Assembly (NCBI GenBank): GCA_913055565.1
Contig: CAJXKP010000004.1
Span: 45,392-109,391, forward strand
Direction: 5' to 3'
Length of the DNA stretch: 64,000 nt
Source: an uncultured Ectothiorhodospiraceae bacterium
Lineage (GTDB): Bacteria > Pseudomonadota > Gammaproteobacteria > Nitrococcales > Nitrococcaceae
Made by a program: the position numbers and the translations under genes. The notes below the pieces were generated by a model. It saw only the letters and a program-made list of their open reading frames with translations. It was not told where the DNA came from and did not search any database. This document shows, in pieces, positions 50,577 to 61,340 of this stretch (position 1 is the first letter of the stretch; each line of letters opens with the position of its first letter).

Positions 50577-51860
50577 ATGCTCACCTGGATGGCCGTGATC
50601 ATGATCGTGCTGCTCCTGATGGGCTACCCCATGATGGTGCCGCTGCTGGTCGCGACGCTGTTCATGATGCTCACAGGGGTGAGCTTTTTCGGCCCCGATC
50701 AGGCCATCTCCTGGATGGTCTCTGGGGTGGGCAGCTGGGTGCTGGCGGCGGTGCCCATGTTCATCTTCGCCGCCGACATCATGACCAAGGGCCATACGGC
50801 GAACCGCCTGCTCGATCTGGTGAGCGCCTGCGCCGGCCATCTGCGTGGCGGCTTGCCGATCACTACCGCCGTGAGCTGCGCCCTGTTCGGTTCCGTATCG
50901 GGCTCGACCCAGGCAACGGTGGTCGCCATGGGGCAGCCCATGCGGCCGCGCTTGCTGGCCAAGGGCTACAGCGACTCTTTCGCCCTGGCGCTGATTATTA
51001 ACGCCAGCGATATCGCCCTGCTCATCCCGCCGAGCATCGGCTTTATCGTCTATGGCGTGATCTCCAAGACGTCGATCGGGGACCTGTTCCTGGCCGGCAT
51101 CCTGCCGGGGTTGATCATCCTCACGATGTTCTCGGTCTACTGCTACATCGGCTCACGTTGGCAAGGCATCGAGCCCGAGGCGCGCTCGTCCTGGGGCGAG
51201 CGTGGGCAGGCGCTACGCCGCGCTATCCTGCCCCTCGGCTTCCCGATTATCGTGGTAGGCGGTATCTACACCGGTGCCTTCAGCCCGGTCGAGGCGTCCG
51301 CTATGGCGGTCCTCTACGCCTTCGTCCTGGAGGTTGTCATCTACCGCCAGGTCAGCCTCGGCGATCTGTGGTCCATCGCGGTCTCTACGGGACTGGTGAC
51401 GGCGGTGGTTTTCATCCTAGTGGCCGTGGGCAATGCCTTCTCGCAGACGCTGTCCTCGGCGGACGTGCCGGAGATGTTACTGGGTCCGGTGATCGAGAGC
51501 GTCGGCAGCAATCAGATGGCGGCCCTGGCCCTGATCGCGTTGGCGTTCTTCGTGGGCTGCATGTTCGTCGATCCCATTGTGGTCATTCTGGTGCTGACGC
51601 CGCTGTTCGCGCCGCTGGTCGAGGAGACCGGTCTCAATCCCGTCCATGTGGGCGTCATCGTCGTGCTGCAGGCCGCCATCGGCTCGGCGACGCCGCCGTT
51701 CGGCTGCGATATCTTCACCGCCATGGCGGTCTTTCGGCGCCCCTATATGGCGGTCATCCGAGGCACACCGCCCTTTATCGCCATCCTGCTCCTGGCCACG
51801 GTGATCCTCATGATGTTCCCGTCGCTCTCGCTTTGGCTGCCGCAGCTGGGCCAGGGGTAA
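50577..51860 (+). CDS. dctM: TRAP transporter large permease (DctM family)
   Basis: 427 residues with GAGG before the ATG. About 12-13 membrane helices form the transport domain with Na+ sites. Blocks typical of DctM are SGSTQATVVAMGQPM, ASDIALLIPPSIGFIVYGVIS, LFLAGILPGLIILTMF and LQAAIGSATPPFGCDIFTAM. With DctQ and DctP it drives sodium-coupled uptake of a carboxylate or sulfonate whose identity is not evident. An EamA exporter gene follows 43 bases later and may belong to the same transcript. Confidence 0.94.
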   Translation: MLTWMAVIMIVLLLMGYPMMVPLLVATLFMMLTGVSFFGPDQAISWMVSGVGSWVLAAVPMFIFAADIMTKGHTANRLLDLVSACAGHLRGGLPITTAVSCALFGSVSGSTQATVVAMGQPMRPRLLAKGYSDSFALALIINASDIALLIPPSIGFIVYGVISKTSIGDLFLAGILPGLIILTMFSVYCYIGSRWQGIEPEARSSWGERGQALRRAILPLGFPIIVVGGIYTGAFSPVEASAMAVLYAFVLEVVIYRQVSLGDLWSIAVSTGLVTAVVFILVAVGNAFSQTLSSADVPEMLLGPVIESVGSNQMAALALIALAFFVGCMFVDPIVVILVLTPLFAPLVEETGLNPVHVGVIVVLQAAIGSATPPFGCDIFTAMAVFRRPYMAVIRGTPPFIAILLLATVILMMFPSLSLWLPQLGQG

Positions 51861-51903
51861 GCGGGTTGTGGTTTTGAGAGCGGCGTCGGCCGATGGCCAG
51901 GTC

Positions 51904-52754
51904 ATGGGCGATCATGCCAAGGGCGTCGTGATCGCGGCGGGTGGCGTTCTGGCGCTGAGCTTCGATGCCGTGCTCATCCGCCTGGCCGGCGCGCCCGTCG
52001 CCGACATCATCTTCTGGCGTGGCTGGTTGATCGCGCTGGCCATGTTGCTGGTCTGGGCGGCACTGGGTCGGCGTCCGACGGTGTGGTCGCGCTCGCTGCT
52101 GCTGGGCGGATTCGCTGCGGCATTGCTCTACGCCCTGGCGGCCGGGTTGTTCGTGGCCTCGGTCAGTCTCACCCGTGCCGCCAATACGGTGGTCATCCTG
52201 GCCAGCTCGCCTTTTTTCGCTGCGCTGTGGTCGTGGCTCTTCCTGGGCGAACGCCTGCGGCTACGCACCGGACTGGCGATCGCCGTCGCCGTGGCGGGTG
52301 TTGTCATGGTCTTCGGCGGGGGACTGGCGGCGGGCTCGGTGCTCGGCGACAGCCTGGCCCTGCTCCTGGCCATGCTGGCTGCCGGCGCCTTGACAGTGCT
52401 GCGGGCGTTCCCCCGCGTCGACCGGTTGCTCGTCACCGCTGCATCGGGCGCCCTGGCCGGCTTGCTGGTGATCCCCTGGACGGACCCGTGGGTGCTTCCG
52501 GCGGCCAGCTACGGTTGGCTGGCTGTTATGGGCCTGGTCCAGATGCCGCTGGCGATGCTGGGCACCATGACCGCAACGCGCTACCTGTCGGCGCCGGAGG
52601 TCAGTCTGTTCCTACTGCTGGAGACCGTGCTCGCCCCCATCTGGGTGTGGCTTGCGGTAGGCGAGACGGTGCCGCCGCTGACCTTCTACGGCGGCACCGT
52701 GGTCCTGGTGGCGGTCGCCTGGCACGCCTTATCGGGCTGGCGTGGGCCAGAACG

Positions 52755-52758
<4 letters not shown>
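51904..52758 (+). CDS. EamA/DMT-superfamily transporter
   Basis: 284 residues from the ATG at 51904 (a GTG at 51868 in frame would add 12 residues). Ten membrane helices occur as two EamA repeats: SFDAVLIRLAGAPVADIIFWR opens the first, and TRAANTVVILASSPFFAALWSWLFLGERLRLR is the typical repeat end. The second ends near LLLETVLAPIWVWLAVGE. It is likely an exporter of a small metabolite. Its TAG stop overlaps the pckA stop on the other strand. Confidence 0.88.
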
Positions 52759-54368
<1,610 letters not shown>

Positions 54369-54598
54369 GGCGCCCTCTCAGTTAGCTGCGGGGCAGATCC
54401 GGCCGCCCCTTTCGTATTTGATAAATCAATCTAAACACACCGGAGTATTAATTTAAAGCAACATTCGGGGCGATTTGCTGCACCGCGGGACAGCGATGTG
54501 ACGGCGTTGGCGACGTCTACGCACAAGCCCGTATGGGCCGGCAGGCCGGCGGCTGGCACGCTTCGAAGTCTGGCGATTGAATTAGGGAGAGGTTGAGC
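54369..54598. promoter_or_regulatory. AT-rich divergent promoter region pckA / DUF547
   Basis: The 230-base gap has an AT-rich island at about 54414-54465 that stands out from its surroundings. On the minus strand TTAAAT, 17 bases, TAGATT could be a sigma70-like promoter for pckA. The right part leads to the DUF547 start with a GGGAGAGG ribosome site. No clear inverted repeat is seen. Confidence 0.35.
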
Positions 54599-55429
54599 AT
54601 GAGGCGCGACGTGTTGCGGGTGTTACTAGGCGCCCTGCTGCTCGGGGTATTAGCCACGGGTAACGCTGCCCCGGAAGCCGATCGATGGCCGCGCTGGGAG
54701 GCGCATGATCCGGATGCCACGGCCGAGATCGACCACTCGGCCTGGTCCGAGTGGTTGGGGGACTATCGCGTGGAGCCTGGTGGGGATGGTGTGGCGCGCC
54801 TGGACTACGCCGCGGCTAAGGCCAACGGGCGGGCGGCTTTGACCGGCTACATCGACCGGCTCACGGATGTGGCGATTAGCGACTACAACCGCGACCAGCA
54901 GTTCGCCTACTGGGTTAACCTCTATAACGCGGTCACCGTGGCCGTCGTGCTGGATCACTATCCGGTGGCCAGCATTCGCGATATCGATATCTCGCCGCAG
55001 TGGTTCAGCAGCGGCCCTTGGGGCAAGGAGCTGGTCACGGTCGAGGGCCAGGCTCTGACCCTTAACGATATCGAGCACCGCATCCTGCGGCCCATCTGGG
55101 AGGATCCGCGCGTCCACTATGCGGTCAACTGCGCCTCCATCGGCTGCCCCAACCTGCAGCCCGTGGCGTTTAGCGCCGACAATACCGAGCGCTTACTCGA
55201 CCGCGGCGCCCGCGCGTACATCAACAACCGGCGCGGCGCGGCGGTTGAGGACGGCGAGCTGGTGGTCTCCAGTATTTACCATTGGTTCCAGGCCGATTTT
55301 GGCGGTACCGAGGACAGCGTTATCGGGCATCTGCGCCAGTACGCCGAGGGGGAGCTGGCTGCACGCCTCAGCGAGCGCAGTGGCTATGATGACCATCGTT
55401 ACGATTGGTCGCTCAACGACGTTCAGTAG
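54599..55429 (+). CDS. DUF547 exported protein
   Basis: 276 residues from the ATG at 54599 (a TTG 6 bases earlier is possible). The signal peptide ends near ATGNAAPEAD. DUF547 hallmarks are present: QFAYWVNLYNAVTVAVVLDHYP, LNDIEHRILRPIWEDPRVHYAVNCASIGCPNL, and FDSS-type end here as SSIYHWFQADFGGTEDSVI. The Cys pair in NCASIGC is conserved. The function is unknown. The protein is probably periplasmic. It is followed closely by hspQ on the other strand. Confidence 0.9.
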   Translation: MRRDVLRVLLGALLLGVLATGNAAPEADRWPRWEAHDPDATAEIDHSAWSEWLGDYRVEPGGDGVARLDYAAAKANGRAALTGYIDRLTDVAISDYNRDQQFAYWVNLYNAVTVAVVLDHYPVASIRDIDISPQWFSSGPWGKELVTVEGQALTLNDIEHRILRPIWEDPRVHYAVNCASIGCPNLQPVAFSADNTERLLDRGARAYINNRRGAAVEDGELVVSSIYHWFQADFGGTEDSVIGHLRQYAEGELAARLSERSGYDDHRYDWSLNDVQ

Positions 55430-55490
55430 CGCACGCGCCGAGGCGTGCCACAGCCCCGGCCGCCGGCGCGTGGTCCGCGTGTACGCGTGG

Positions 55491-55799
55491 CTAGTGATCA
55501 GCGCCGCGGCGCAGGTAGCGCCCGTCGACAAAGGCCCGGAAAAAGGTGCCGAGCTCGGGGTGTTGGATCTGGCCGCCCTCGTGGTCGGGCTCAAGGTGGC
55601 GCTCGGCGACGTAGGTACGGTGGCTGGCCCCGTCCACCAGCACGTGGTACCAGGGCGCATCCTTGGGGGGTCGGCTACGGGCCATAAACTCGTACCATTG
55701 GTCACTGCCCTGAAAGACCGGGTCCACGTCCACAATCACGCCTCGGTAGTCGAAACGCTTGTGGTGGACTAGTTCGCCGACGCCGAATTGGGAACTCAT
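55491..55799 (-). CDS. hspQ: heat shock protein HspQ (YccV-like, hemimethylated DNA-binding domain)
   Basis: 102 residues. Typical motifs are FGVGELVHHKRFDYRGVIVDVDP, WYEFMARSRPPKDAPWYHVLVDG and TYVAERHLEPD. In enterobacteria HspQ is a specificity-enhancing adaptor of the Lon protease and also binds hemimethylated origin DNA. The sequence is complete and cytoplasmic. It lies 15 bases downstream of a short coiled-coil protein gene on the same strand (55815-56309), so the two may be co-transcribed. Confidence 0.94.
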   Translation of the reverse strand: MSSQFGVGELVHHKRFDYRGVIVDVDPVFQGSDQWYEFMARSRPPKDAPWYHVLVDGASHRTYVAERHLEPDHEGGQIQHPELGTFFRAFVDGRYLRRGADH

Positions 55800-55814
55800 C
55801 GTGGTTGCGCTCGC

Positions 55815-56309
55815 TTATTGGTCCGAATTGGTCGTGCTGTTGGTGATGGCCTTCGCCTCCGCGTTCTCGCCATCGCTACCCTTTAGAGCACGATAGGAGC
55901 GCACGAACCCGGACTTTAGCTCCTCCCAGGCCGCGCCCGATCGTTCGGCGAGCCCGCTCAATTGGTCCTTGAGCTCGTCGCGTTGACGCGCGAGTGATTC
56001 GATCATCGCCTCCTGGCGCCGGCGTCGGGCCTCATCCATGTCATCCCAATTGTTCTCAAGGTCCCGGCGTAACGCCTGGATACGCTGGTCGAGCCGCTCA
56101 ACGAGCCCCCGTGCCGTATCCGCAGCCTGCTCCTTTTGCTCGGCGCTGAAGTCTGCCAGCGCATCCAAGGCGTCAGCGGATTCCTGTTGCAGCTCCGCTG
56201 TTGGCGATGCGCCGGTATCGCCGCCCTTCTCGGCCGCTGCGGGCGCGCTGATTAACGCCAAGCCAATCATTGCGATGGCGAGCCGCAGCTCACAAGCTAT
56301 GGGTGCCAT
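55815..56309 (-). CDS. exported coiled-coil protein of unknown function
   Basis: 164 residues from the ATG at 56309, chosen because GAGGAA sits just ahead; an ATG 7 codons upstream lacks this. The signal peptide ends at SAPAAAEKG. The mature protein is almost entirely helical with heptad character (ALADFSAEQKEQAADTARG, LVERLDQRIQALRRDLENN, MIESLARQRDELKDQLSGL). An Asn/Thr/Ser-rich tail closes it. It resembles periplasmic stress or membrane-associated helical proteins in outline only. No family is assigned. Confidence 0.7.
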   Translation of the reverse strand: MAPIACELRLAIAMIGLALISAPAAAEKGGDTGASPTAELQQESADALDALADFSAEQKEQAADTARGLVERLDQRIQALRRDLENNWDDMDEARRRRQEAMIESLARQRDELKDQLSGLAERSGAAWEELKSGFVRSYRALKGSDGENAEAKAITNSTTNSDQ

Positions 56310-56400
56310 TGATTCCTCGGAGTACTGCATTGCCTACAAGGGGAATGGTCACGAAAGCGGCTTGTTTCAACCCTGGCTACACCAAAGGTCTATGGCGCGA

Positions 56401-56961
56401 CTAGAAGGCCTCGTCGAGCACATTGCTGCGCAGCCGCTCGTATTCCGACTCACTGATTAGGCCCCGCTGGCGCAGCTCCTCCAGCTCCGCCAGCTCATCG
56501 GCGGTGCTGCGCTCTTTGCTCTGAGCCGGCATCGACTCGTCGGTCGTGGCCTGTTTTGAGGTTGCCTCGGCATCGCTGTCTCCGTCGGAACGAGCCGGGG
56601 CCTTGTCGCCACTCGCGCGGGTATAGCCAATGCCCGTGATGCGATAGACCTCGTCGCTGCATCGCCCGCGCTCGCTCAATGCCCCGGTGCCCACGACGCG
56701 CACGTAGTCGGCACCGCTGCCGGCGGCGCGTCGGCGCAAGTCATCCCGCGCGGCTGCCAGTCGGTCATCGGCCCGCGGACCCTCGCAGTCGCCGTCGGCA
56801 TAGCCGGTGAGGCGTTGCAGTCGTTCGAATCCGCTGCCCGGCTCTTTTCTGCCCAGCTCCACGGCATCGACGTTGCCTCCGCCTTCAGCGGGTAATGAAC
56901 CGCAGGCGCCGATTGCCAGCGGGAGCGCTGTGACCAGCCCAAGCGAAAATAGTCGCCTCAT
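56401..56961 (-). CDS. lipoprotein with RcsF/DUF4156-like and SHOCT-like domains
   Basis: 186 residues from the ATG at 56961 with GAGGG upstream; an earlier in-frame ATG would bury the signal peptide. The lipobox ends IGAC with Cys20 and Gly at +2. Residues about 45-115 look like an RcsF/DUF4156 domain: paired cysteines in DGDCEGP and RGRCSDEVY, then ITGIGYTR. A Ser/Asp/Lys-rich linker follows. The C-terminal DELAELEELRQRGLISESEYERLRSN is a SHOCT-type short helix pair. The combination suggests an envelope-stress or oligomerising lipoprotein. The function is unknown. Confidence 0.72.
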   Translation of the reverse strand: MRRLFSLGLVTALPLAIGACGSLPAEGGGNVDAVELGRKEPGSGFERLQRLTGYADGDCEGPRADDRLAAARDDLRRRAAGSGADYVRVVGTGALSERGRCSDEVYRITGIGYTRASGDKAPARSDGDSDAEATSKQATTDESMPAQSKERSTADELAELEELRQRGLISESEYERLRSNVLDEAF

Positions 56962-57065
56962 GAATCGCCCTCGTCCGTTGGCGTTAATCTCGATTACAGA
57001 ACGCTGATTGAACAACATATCTCGGTATTGTGGCATGACGATTCTGTTAAAGCGCCCTGTCAGGC

Positions 57066-58985
57066 TTAGTGTCCTAGGATTTGGACGAGACGCTTGGTTC
57101 GGTCGTTGGCCATTAGGTCGTAGACCGCGCGGTTGAACAGGACATGGATGGTGTAATCCCGCGTCTCGCCGAAGGGCAGGGTCTCGATCCAGCGCGCACT
57201 GCCCGGACGCGGCCCGCCGTCGGCGAGCCAGCTACGAACATTCGTCGGCCCCGCATTATAGGCTGCTACGGCGACGGCAGGATGCTCGAAGCGCTCGCGT
57301 AGGTAGCCGAGGTAACCAGCGCCAGCCGGGATGTTGTGCTCCGGCCGGGCGAGGCTCGCCGCCAGTCCGTCACTGTCGCGACCGAGGCGTTGGAGCATCC
57401 ACCGGCCCGTCGCCGGCATGAGCTGCATCAGACCGCAGGCGCCCGCCGCTGAGCAGGCCACATTGCGGAATGCGCTCTCCTGGCGGATGAGGGCATAGAT
57501 CCATGGGGTCGGAACGTCGTGGGTTCGTGCCGCCGCCGCGACGATTGGCCGGTAGCTGGTGGGGAAGCGCAGCGGCGAGGCGCCGTCATAGCCCGCTCGC
57601 CCGCTGGCGTACATGGCGGCCCACGGCCAGTCCACCGAGTTGGCGAGTCGCGCCGCTGCTAGGCGGTGGCCGCGATCCTCGAGCTGGTTGATGGCCTGCC
57701 GCCACACCGATATGGCACGTGCCTCGTCACCGGCGCGATGGAGCAGCAGCCCACGGGTGATTCGCACGTCTGTGCGCACGCTGGCCTGATCTTCCCGTCG
57801 CGGTGCTAGTAGATCATCGCCGCCGGCGTAGTCGGCCGCGATGGCATCGGCGGCCAGGAAGCCGTAGTAGTCGAACGCGCTGGCTGTTCGCTTGAACAGC
57901 TCGTCGGCCTTGGCCGGCTCACCACCAGCCTGCAGGGCGCGTGCCTGCCAGTAGCGCCAGCGCGGCTGGCTCGCCTGGTCCGCGGGCATGCGCTCGATGA
58001 AGCGTCGAACGGCTGGCCAGTCGGGGGCGCGCAGCGCGTCGCGCACCCGCCACGCATGGACCGTGGCGTCGGCATGCTCGTCCGGTAGGTTCGCCAGCCA
58101 CTCGGAGCCGGCCTCGACGTCGCTGTAGACGGCCTGAAGGGCAATGAAGCGCTGGATAGCGGCGGCTGCGTCCCCGAGCGCGTGTTGCGTCTTGATAGCC
58201 GCCCAGACCTGATGGGCCCGGGCCGGCTCCCGGCGTGCCAGGGCCCGTATGGCGCTGGCAATCACCGCTTGCTGCTCCGGCCTGGTGCCCAGTTCGTCGG
58301 GCGCGAGCTCCGTCGCGGCGGCAGGCTGGTCGTAGACCTTTATCCAGTTCTGGACGATGCGGCGTTGTTCGGGCGGCAGGCGGTCGAGGTAGGCCTGAGC
58401 AAGCCTAGGGTTGCCAGCCTCGATGGCCAATCGCATGCGCGCTCGGAGGCGCTCGTTCGTTAAGGCGCCCTCCCGGGTGAGGAAGTCGAAGGCGGCGTTA
58501 CAGCGCCCGGGTTGGCGGTAGCCGACGTGCCATAGGACGAGGGCGAGCTCGATGGCCGCTTGCTTGTGGCCGAGCGCCCGGCGTGCCTGAACGACGGCGC
58601 AGCGGACGTGGACGTCGCGCTCGCCGTCATAGATGGCAGCCAGTTGCTGCCAGGCCTCGCGGTCGGCGAGCTCGCGCAGCCAGGCGATGCGAAACGGTGC
58701 GATGCCGGCTAGGTCGCCGTGGTCGGCCAGGAATCGCTCGACGCGTTCCGCATCCACCTGCTCGATGCGCGCGCGAAGCACGGCCATGGTGGCGTGCCCC
58801 GCCAGCGGCGTATCGCGCAAGGCCTTGAGCTTGGCCTCGGCCTGCGGCAACCGCTCGGCATCGAGATGCTGGTGCAGGGCCCGATAATCAGCGACGACCG
58901 CCTCATCATCGGCCGCAACCGCGTTGGCCGCGATCAGGGATATCGTGATGACGGCGCCCGCAACGCCGCGCCATGGCCGTGCCAC
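57066..58985 (-). CDS. slt: soluble lytic murein transglycosylase (Slt70 type)
   Basis: 639 residues with a GTG start. The signal peptide ends near ANAVAADDE. A long alpha-superhelical U-shaped region (about 30-470) is followed by the C-terminal SLT domain. The catalytic Glu is in ALIRQESAFRNVACSAAGACGLMQLMP, and AAYNAGPTNVRSWL completes the domain. Two cysteines flank the SAAGA loop (VACSAAGACGL), an uncommon variation that might form a disulfide across the active-site loop. The enzyme degrades peptidoglycan to 1,6-anhydro-muropeptides in the periplasm. Monocistronic. Confidence 0.95.
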   Translation of the reverse strand: MARPWRGVAGAVITISLIAANAVAADDEAVVADYRALHQHLDAERLPQAEAKLKALRDTPLAGHATMAVLRARIEQVDAERVERFLADHGDLAGIAPFRIAWLRELADREAWQQLAAIYDGERDVHVRCAVVQARRALGHKQAAIELALVLWHVGYRQPGRCNAAFDFLTREGALTNERLRARMRLAIEAGNPRLAQAYLDRLPPEQRRIVQNWIKVYDQPAAATELAPDELGTRPEQQAVIASAIRALARREPARAHQVWAAIKTQHALGDAAAAIQRFIALQAVYSDVEAGSEWLANLPDEHADATVHAWRVRDALRAPDWPAVRRFIERMPADQASQPRWRYWQARALQAGGEPAKADELFKRTASAFDYYGFLAADAIAADYAGGDDLLAPRREDQASVRTDVRITRGLLLHRAGDEARAISVWRQAINQLEDRGHRLAAARLANSVDWPWAAMYASGRAGYDGASPLRFPTSYRPIVAAAARTHDVPTPWIYALIRQESAFRNVACSAAGACGLMQLMPATGRWMLQRLGRDSDGLAASLARPEHNIPAGAGYLGYLRERFEHPAVAVAAYNAGPTNVRSWLADGGPRPGSARWIETLPFGETRDYTIHVLFNRAVYDLMANDRTKRLVQILGH

Positions 58986-59546
58986 CGATGGGATCCCTCA
59001 TTAACTGGACTCCTCCACAGGACTGTACGTCGCCGCCCGCGGGGAGGCAACGGCCTCGCGGTGGCGACAACTTCTGGCATGTCAGGGCGGTGGCGCAAGA
59101 GCATCTTAAGGCGGTGCGGGATAGGCACCGCGATATGGAGTGCATGGTGCCACGCTAAAGGCGTTGGTCAGCCAGGCCTGGAGCCGGCGATAACCTCGGC
59201 TGCTCGTTCCCCGACGCCCTGTTCGACGATATGGCCGATTTGGATGCGTCGAACAACGGGTCGTCGCTAAAAGGGCATGTACGAAAGAGAGGTAACGCCC
59301 TGATTCAGCGGCGTCGCGGCTCTGGTTGTGTCGGACCATCTGAAGTCATGTCCGGGCGTTTTTGATCCCAGCGGACGAACTCGAGGTGATCTTGGTTCAG
59401 CGCTGGGGTGGTGGGCTGATGTACTGGCTTGCCAGCCATCGCGGACGTCGGCGGCCTAGGCGATCTGTCGCCTGGTGGCCCCAGCCAGGCGTTTCGGAAT
59501 ACCCTAGGGGAAAGCGCAGGTGGTGTGCCCCGATAAGGCTGAGGCT
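58986..59546. other. 561-base intergenic region between slt and DUF5062
   Basis: No supported gene. Around 59190-59300 a plus-strand frame reads like protein for about 35 codons but has no start or family likeness and may be a gene remnant. A short hairpin AGGCGA-TCTG-TCGCCT lies at about 59457-59472. The left end should carry the slt promoter. Confidence 0.4.
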
Positions 59547-59822
59547 ATGGCGAAACAGAAGAAGGGCAAGAACGACGCCGCACTCGTCAAGGAAGCGTTG
59601 CGGATGGGTATGGAGTACGGCGAGGAGCGCGGCGTCGTGGAGTTCGAGGCCACCGACTCGCAGGATGCCAAGATCGAGTACGTCTACCGCCTTCTCGTCC
59701 ACGACGGCCTGATCCAGCCGCTGGCCAAGAACGACCTCTCGTTACCCAATATGAAGCACAAGCTCGCTCGTTGGGGCGAGAAGCAGTTGCCGTCCGATCA
59801 TCCGTTGCGGCAGGGCAAGTAG
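59547..59822 (+). CDS. DUF5062 family protein
   Basis: 91 residues from the ATG at 59547. The family pattern is clear: KNDAALVKEALRMGMEYGEERGV, KIEYVYRLLVHDGLI, then LPNMKHKLARWGEKQLPSDH. DUF5062 proteins are short, soluble and found mainly in marine gammaproteobacteria such as Vibrio and Halomonas relatives. The function is unknown. It stands alone and converges on a degraded MAPEG gene. Confidence 0.85.
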   Translation: MAKQKKGKNDAALVKEALRMGMEYGEERGVVEFEATDSQDAKIEYVYRLLVHDGLIQPLAKNDLSLPNMKHKLARWGEKQLPSDHPLRQGK

Positions 59823-59835
59823 TCTGCAAAGGCTT

Positions 59836-60244
59836 TTACATGGCCGCTAGGATCGCGATGGCCAGGACAATCTGGGCCACGGAGCCGATGGCGAAGGCAA
59901 CGGTCCGAACGACCGGCACGCCTAGCGTGGCGACGGGGTAGTGCACGAGTCGTGCGAAGAAGTAGATCGCACAAGCGGCGGCCGTGGTACCGGAGTCAGC
60001 GCGCGCCAGGACAACCGTAATCGCCAGGGGCGCGAATACCGCCAGGTTCTCCACGGCGTTGTAATGAGCGCGCTTGGCGCGGCGGCCCCAATGCGCCTTG
60101 GGGTCGTGTCGAGCGAAGCGTCGGTGACCGCCCGGACCACGCCGCTCTCAAGCAGGTGCTTAACGATGTAGGGATCCAGAAGACGGCCGTCATTAACGCG
60201 GTCAGCGTGAGCCAGAACGGTTCCTCATCTGCCTCGCTGATCAT
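59836..60244 (-). pseudogene. MAPEG-family membrane protein, two frameshifts
   Basis: Three reading frames together give a normal MAPEG protein of about 135 residues. Frame one has the start, EPFWLTLTALMTAVFWIP. Frame two has YIVKHLLESGVVRAVTDASL. Frame three has DPKAHWGRRAKRAHYNAVENL followed by AVFAPLAITVVLARAD to the stop. The shifts lie near 60172-60176 and 60100-60106, and each is explained by one missing base. The last part alone still forms a frame with its own ATG (60054). Either a decayed gene or two sequencing errors. MAPEG-like inner-membrane proteins of this bacterial type have no firm function. Confidence 0.75.
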
Positions 60245-60332
60245 AACTTGGCTCCACGGGCAATAACGGGTTTAAGCGGGCGGGGCCACAGCAAAGCGCC
60301 GACGCTGGTGAGCCCCCGTAAGTAATACTGAC

Positions 60333-61340
60333 TTAGAATTCCAGACAGATCTTGCCAAAGTGATTGCCAGCCTCCTCGTGCCGGAAGGCGTCCGCAATCG
60401 CCTCAAGCTGGAAGTGGCGGTCGATGACGGGCCGAATCCCCGTGGCGTCGATGGCCCGTACCATAGCCTTTTGGTGTTGGCGGCTGCCCACCAGCAACCC
60501 CTGAAGCCGCGCCTGTTTGGTCATGAGCTTAGCGGTGGGTACCTCGCCCCCGGTGCCCGTGAGCACCCCAATCAACGAGATTAGTCCGCCGACGCGAACG
60601 GCTTCGATAGACTGGCCGACGGTCCCAGGGCCGCCTACCTCAATGACCTGATCCACGCCACGGCCGCCGGTGAGTTCGTTCACCGTGCTGCCCCAATCGG
60701 GGTCTGCTTTGTAGTTAATGGTGTACCGCGCACCCAGCTCGCGCAGGCGTTCCAATTTTTCATCGGAGGATGAGGTGGCGATGACGTTGGCCCCCATGCT
60801 CCGCGCGAACTGCAAGGCGAATAGGGACACACCGCCGGTGCCCAGGGTAAGAATGGTGTCGCCGGCCTTAATGGAGTTGTCCACCGTCAGTGCACGCCAA
60901 GCCGTGAGGCCGGCGGTTGTTAGCGTGGCGGCCTCGGCATGGCTGTAGCCTGCTGGCGCGTGGGTGAACCACGCAGCCGGGCGCACAACCTGCTCGCGGG
61001 CGTAACCATCCATGCCGTCCCCCGGCACGGCCGTAAAGTTGGATTGCTTAGGCTCGCCCTCCAGCCAAGGCGGGAAGAAAGTGGACACCACGCGATCGCC
61101 CACCGCGAATTCGGCAACTCCCTCGCCCACCGCTTCCACCGTCCCCCCAGCGTCGGATAGGGGGATACGCCCATCGTCGGTTGGCAGCGCACCGGTCACA
61201 ACCAGGTAGTCGTGGAAGTTAAGGGAGCTGGCGTGCACCCGGACGCGGATCTCGCCCCTATCAGGCTCGTTGGGCTGGGAGTGGTCACCGACCTCAAGCC
61301 GATCAAGCCCGCCAGGGCTGTTAAGCGTTACCGTCTTAAT
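60333..61340 (-). CDS. zinc-less quinone-oxidoreductase-like medium-chain dehydrogenase
   Basis: 335 residues when started at the ATT at 61340, which is the position of the family Met (KTVTLNSPGGLDRLEV follows) and has AGGAGG 7 bases ahead. The only standard in-frame start, a GTG at 61514, adds 58 unconserved residues. The GroES-like domain has VRVHASSLNFHDYLVVTG. The Rossmann domain has TILTLGTGGVSLFALQFARSMGA and the terminal GNHFGKICLEF is typical. It binds NAD(P)H and probably reduces quinones or enones. There is no zinc-ligand pattern. Monocistronic. Confidence 0.85.
   Translation of the reverse strand: MKTVTLNSPGGLDRLEVGDHSQPNEPDRGEIRVRVHASSLNFHDYLVVTGALPTDDGRIPLSDAGGTVEAVGEGVAEFAVGDRVVSTFFPPWLEGEPKQSNFTAVPGDGMDGYAREQVVRPAAWFTHAPAGYSHAEAATLTTAGLTAWRALTVDNSIKAGDTILTLGTGGVSLFALQFARSMGANVIATSSSDEKLERLRELGARYTINYKADPDWGSTVNELTGGRGVDQVIEVGGPGTVGQSIEAVRVGGLISLIGVLTGTGGEVPTAKLMTKQARLQGLLVGSRQHQKAMVRAIDATGIRPVIDRHFQLEAIADAFRHEEAGNHFGKICLEF

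Noticed and set aside
58719..59270. 183-codon plus-strand frame after slt
   Set aside because: Most of it is antisense to slt; the tail at 59190-59270 is too short and unlike any family to call a gene.
60920..61192. 90-codon minus-strand frame inside the oxidoreductase gene
   Set aside because: Shadow in a second frame of a clear coding sequence.
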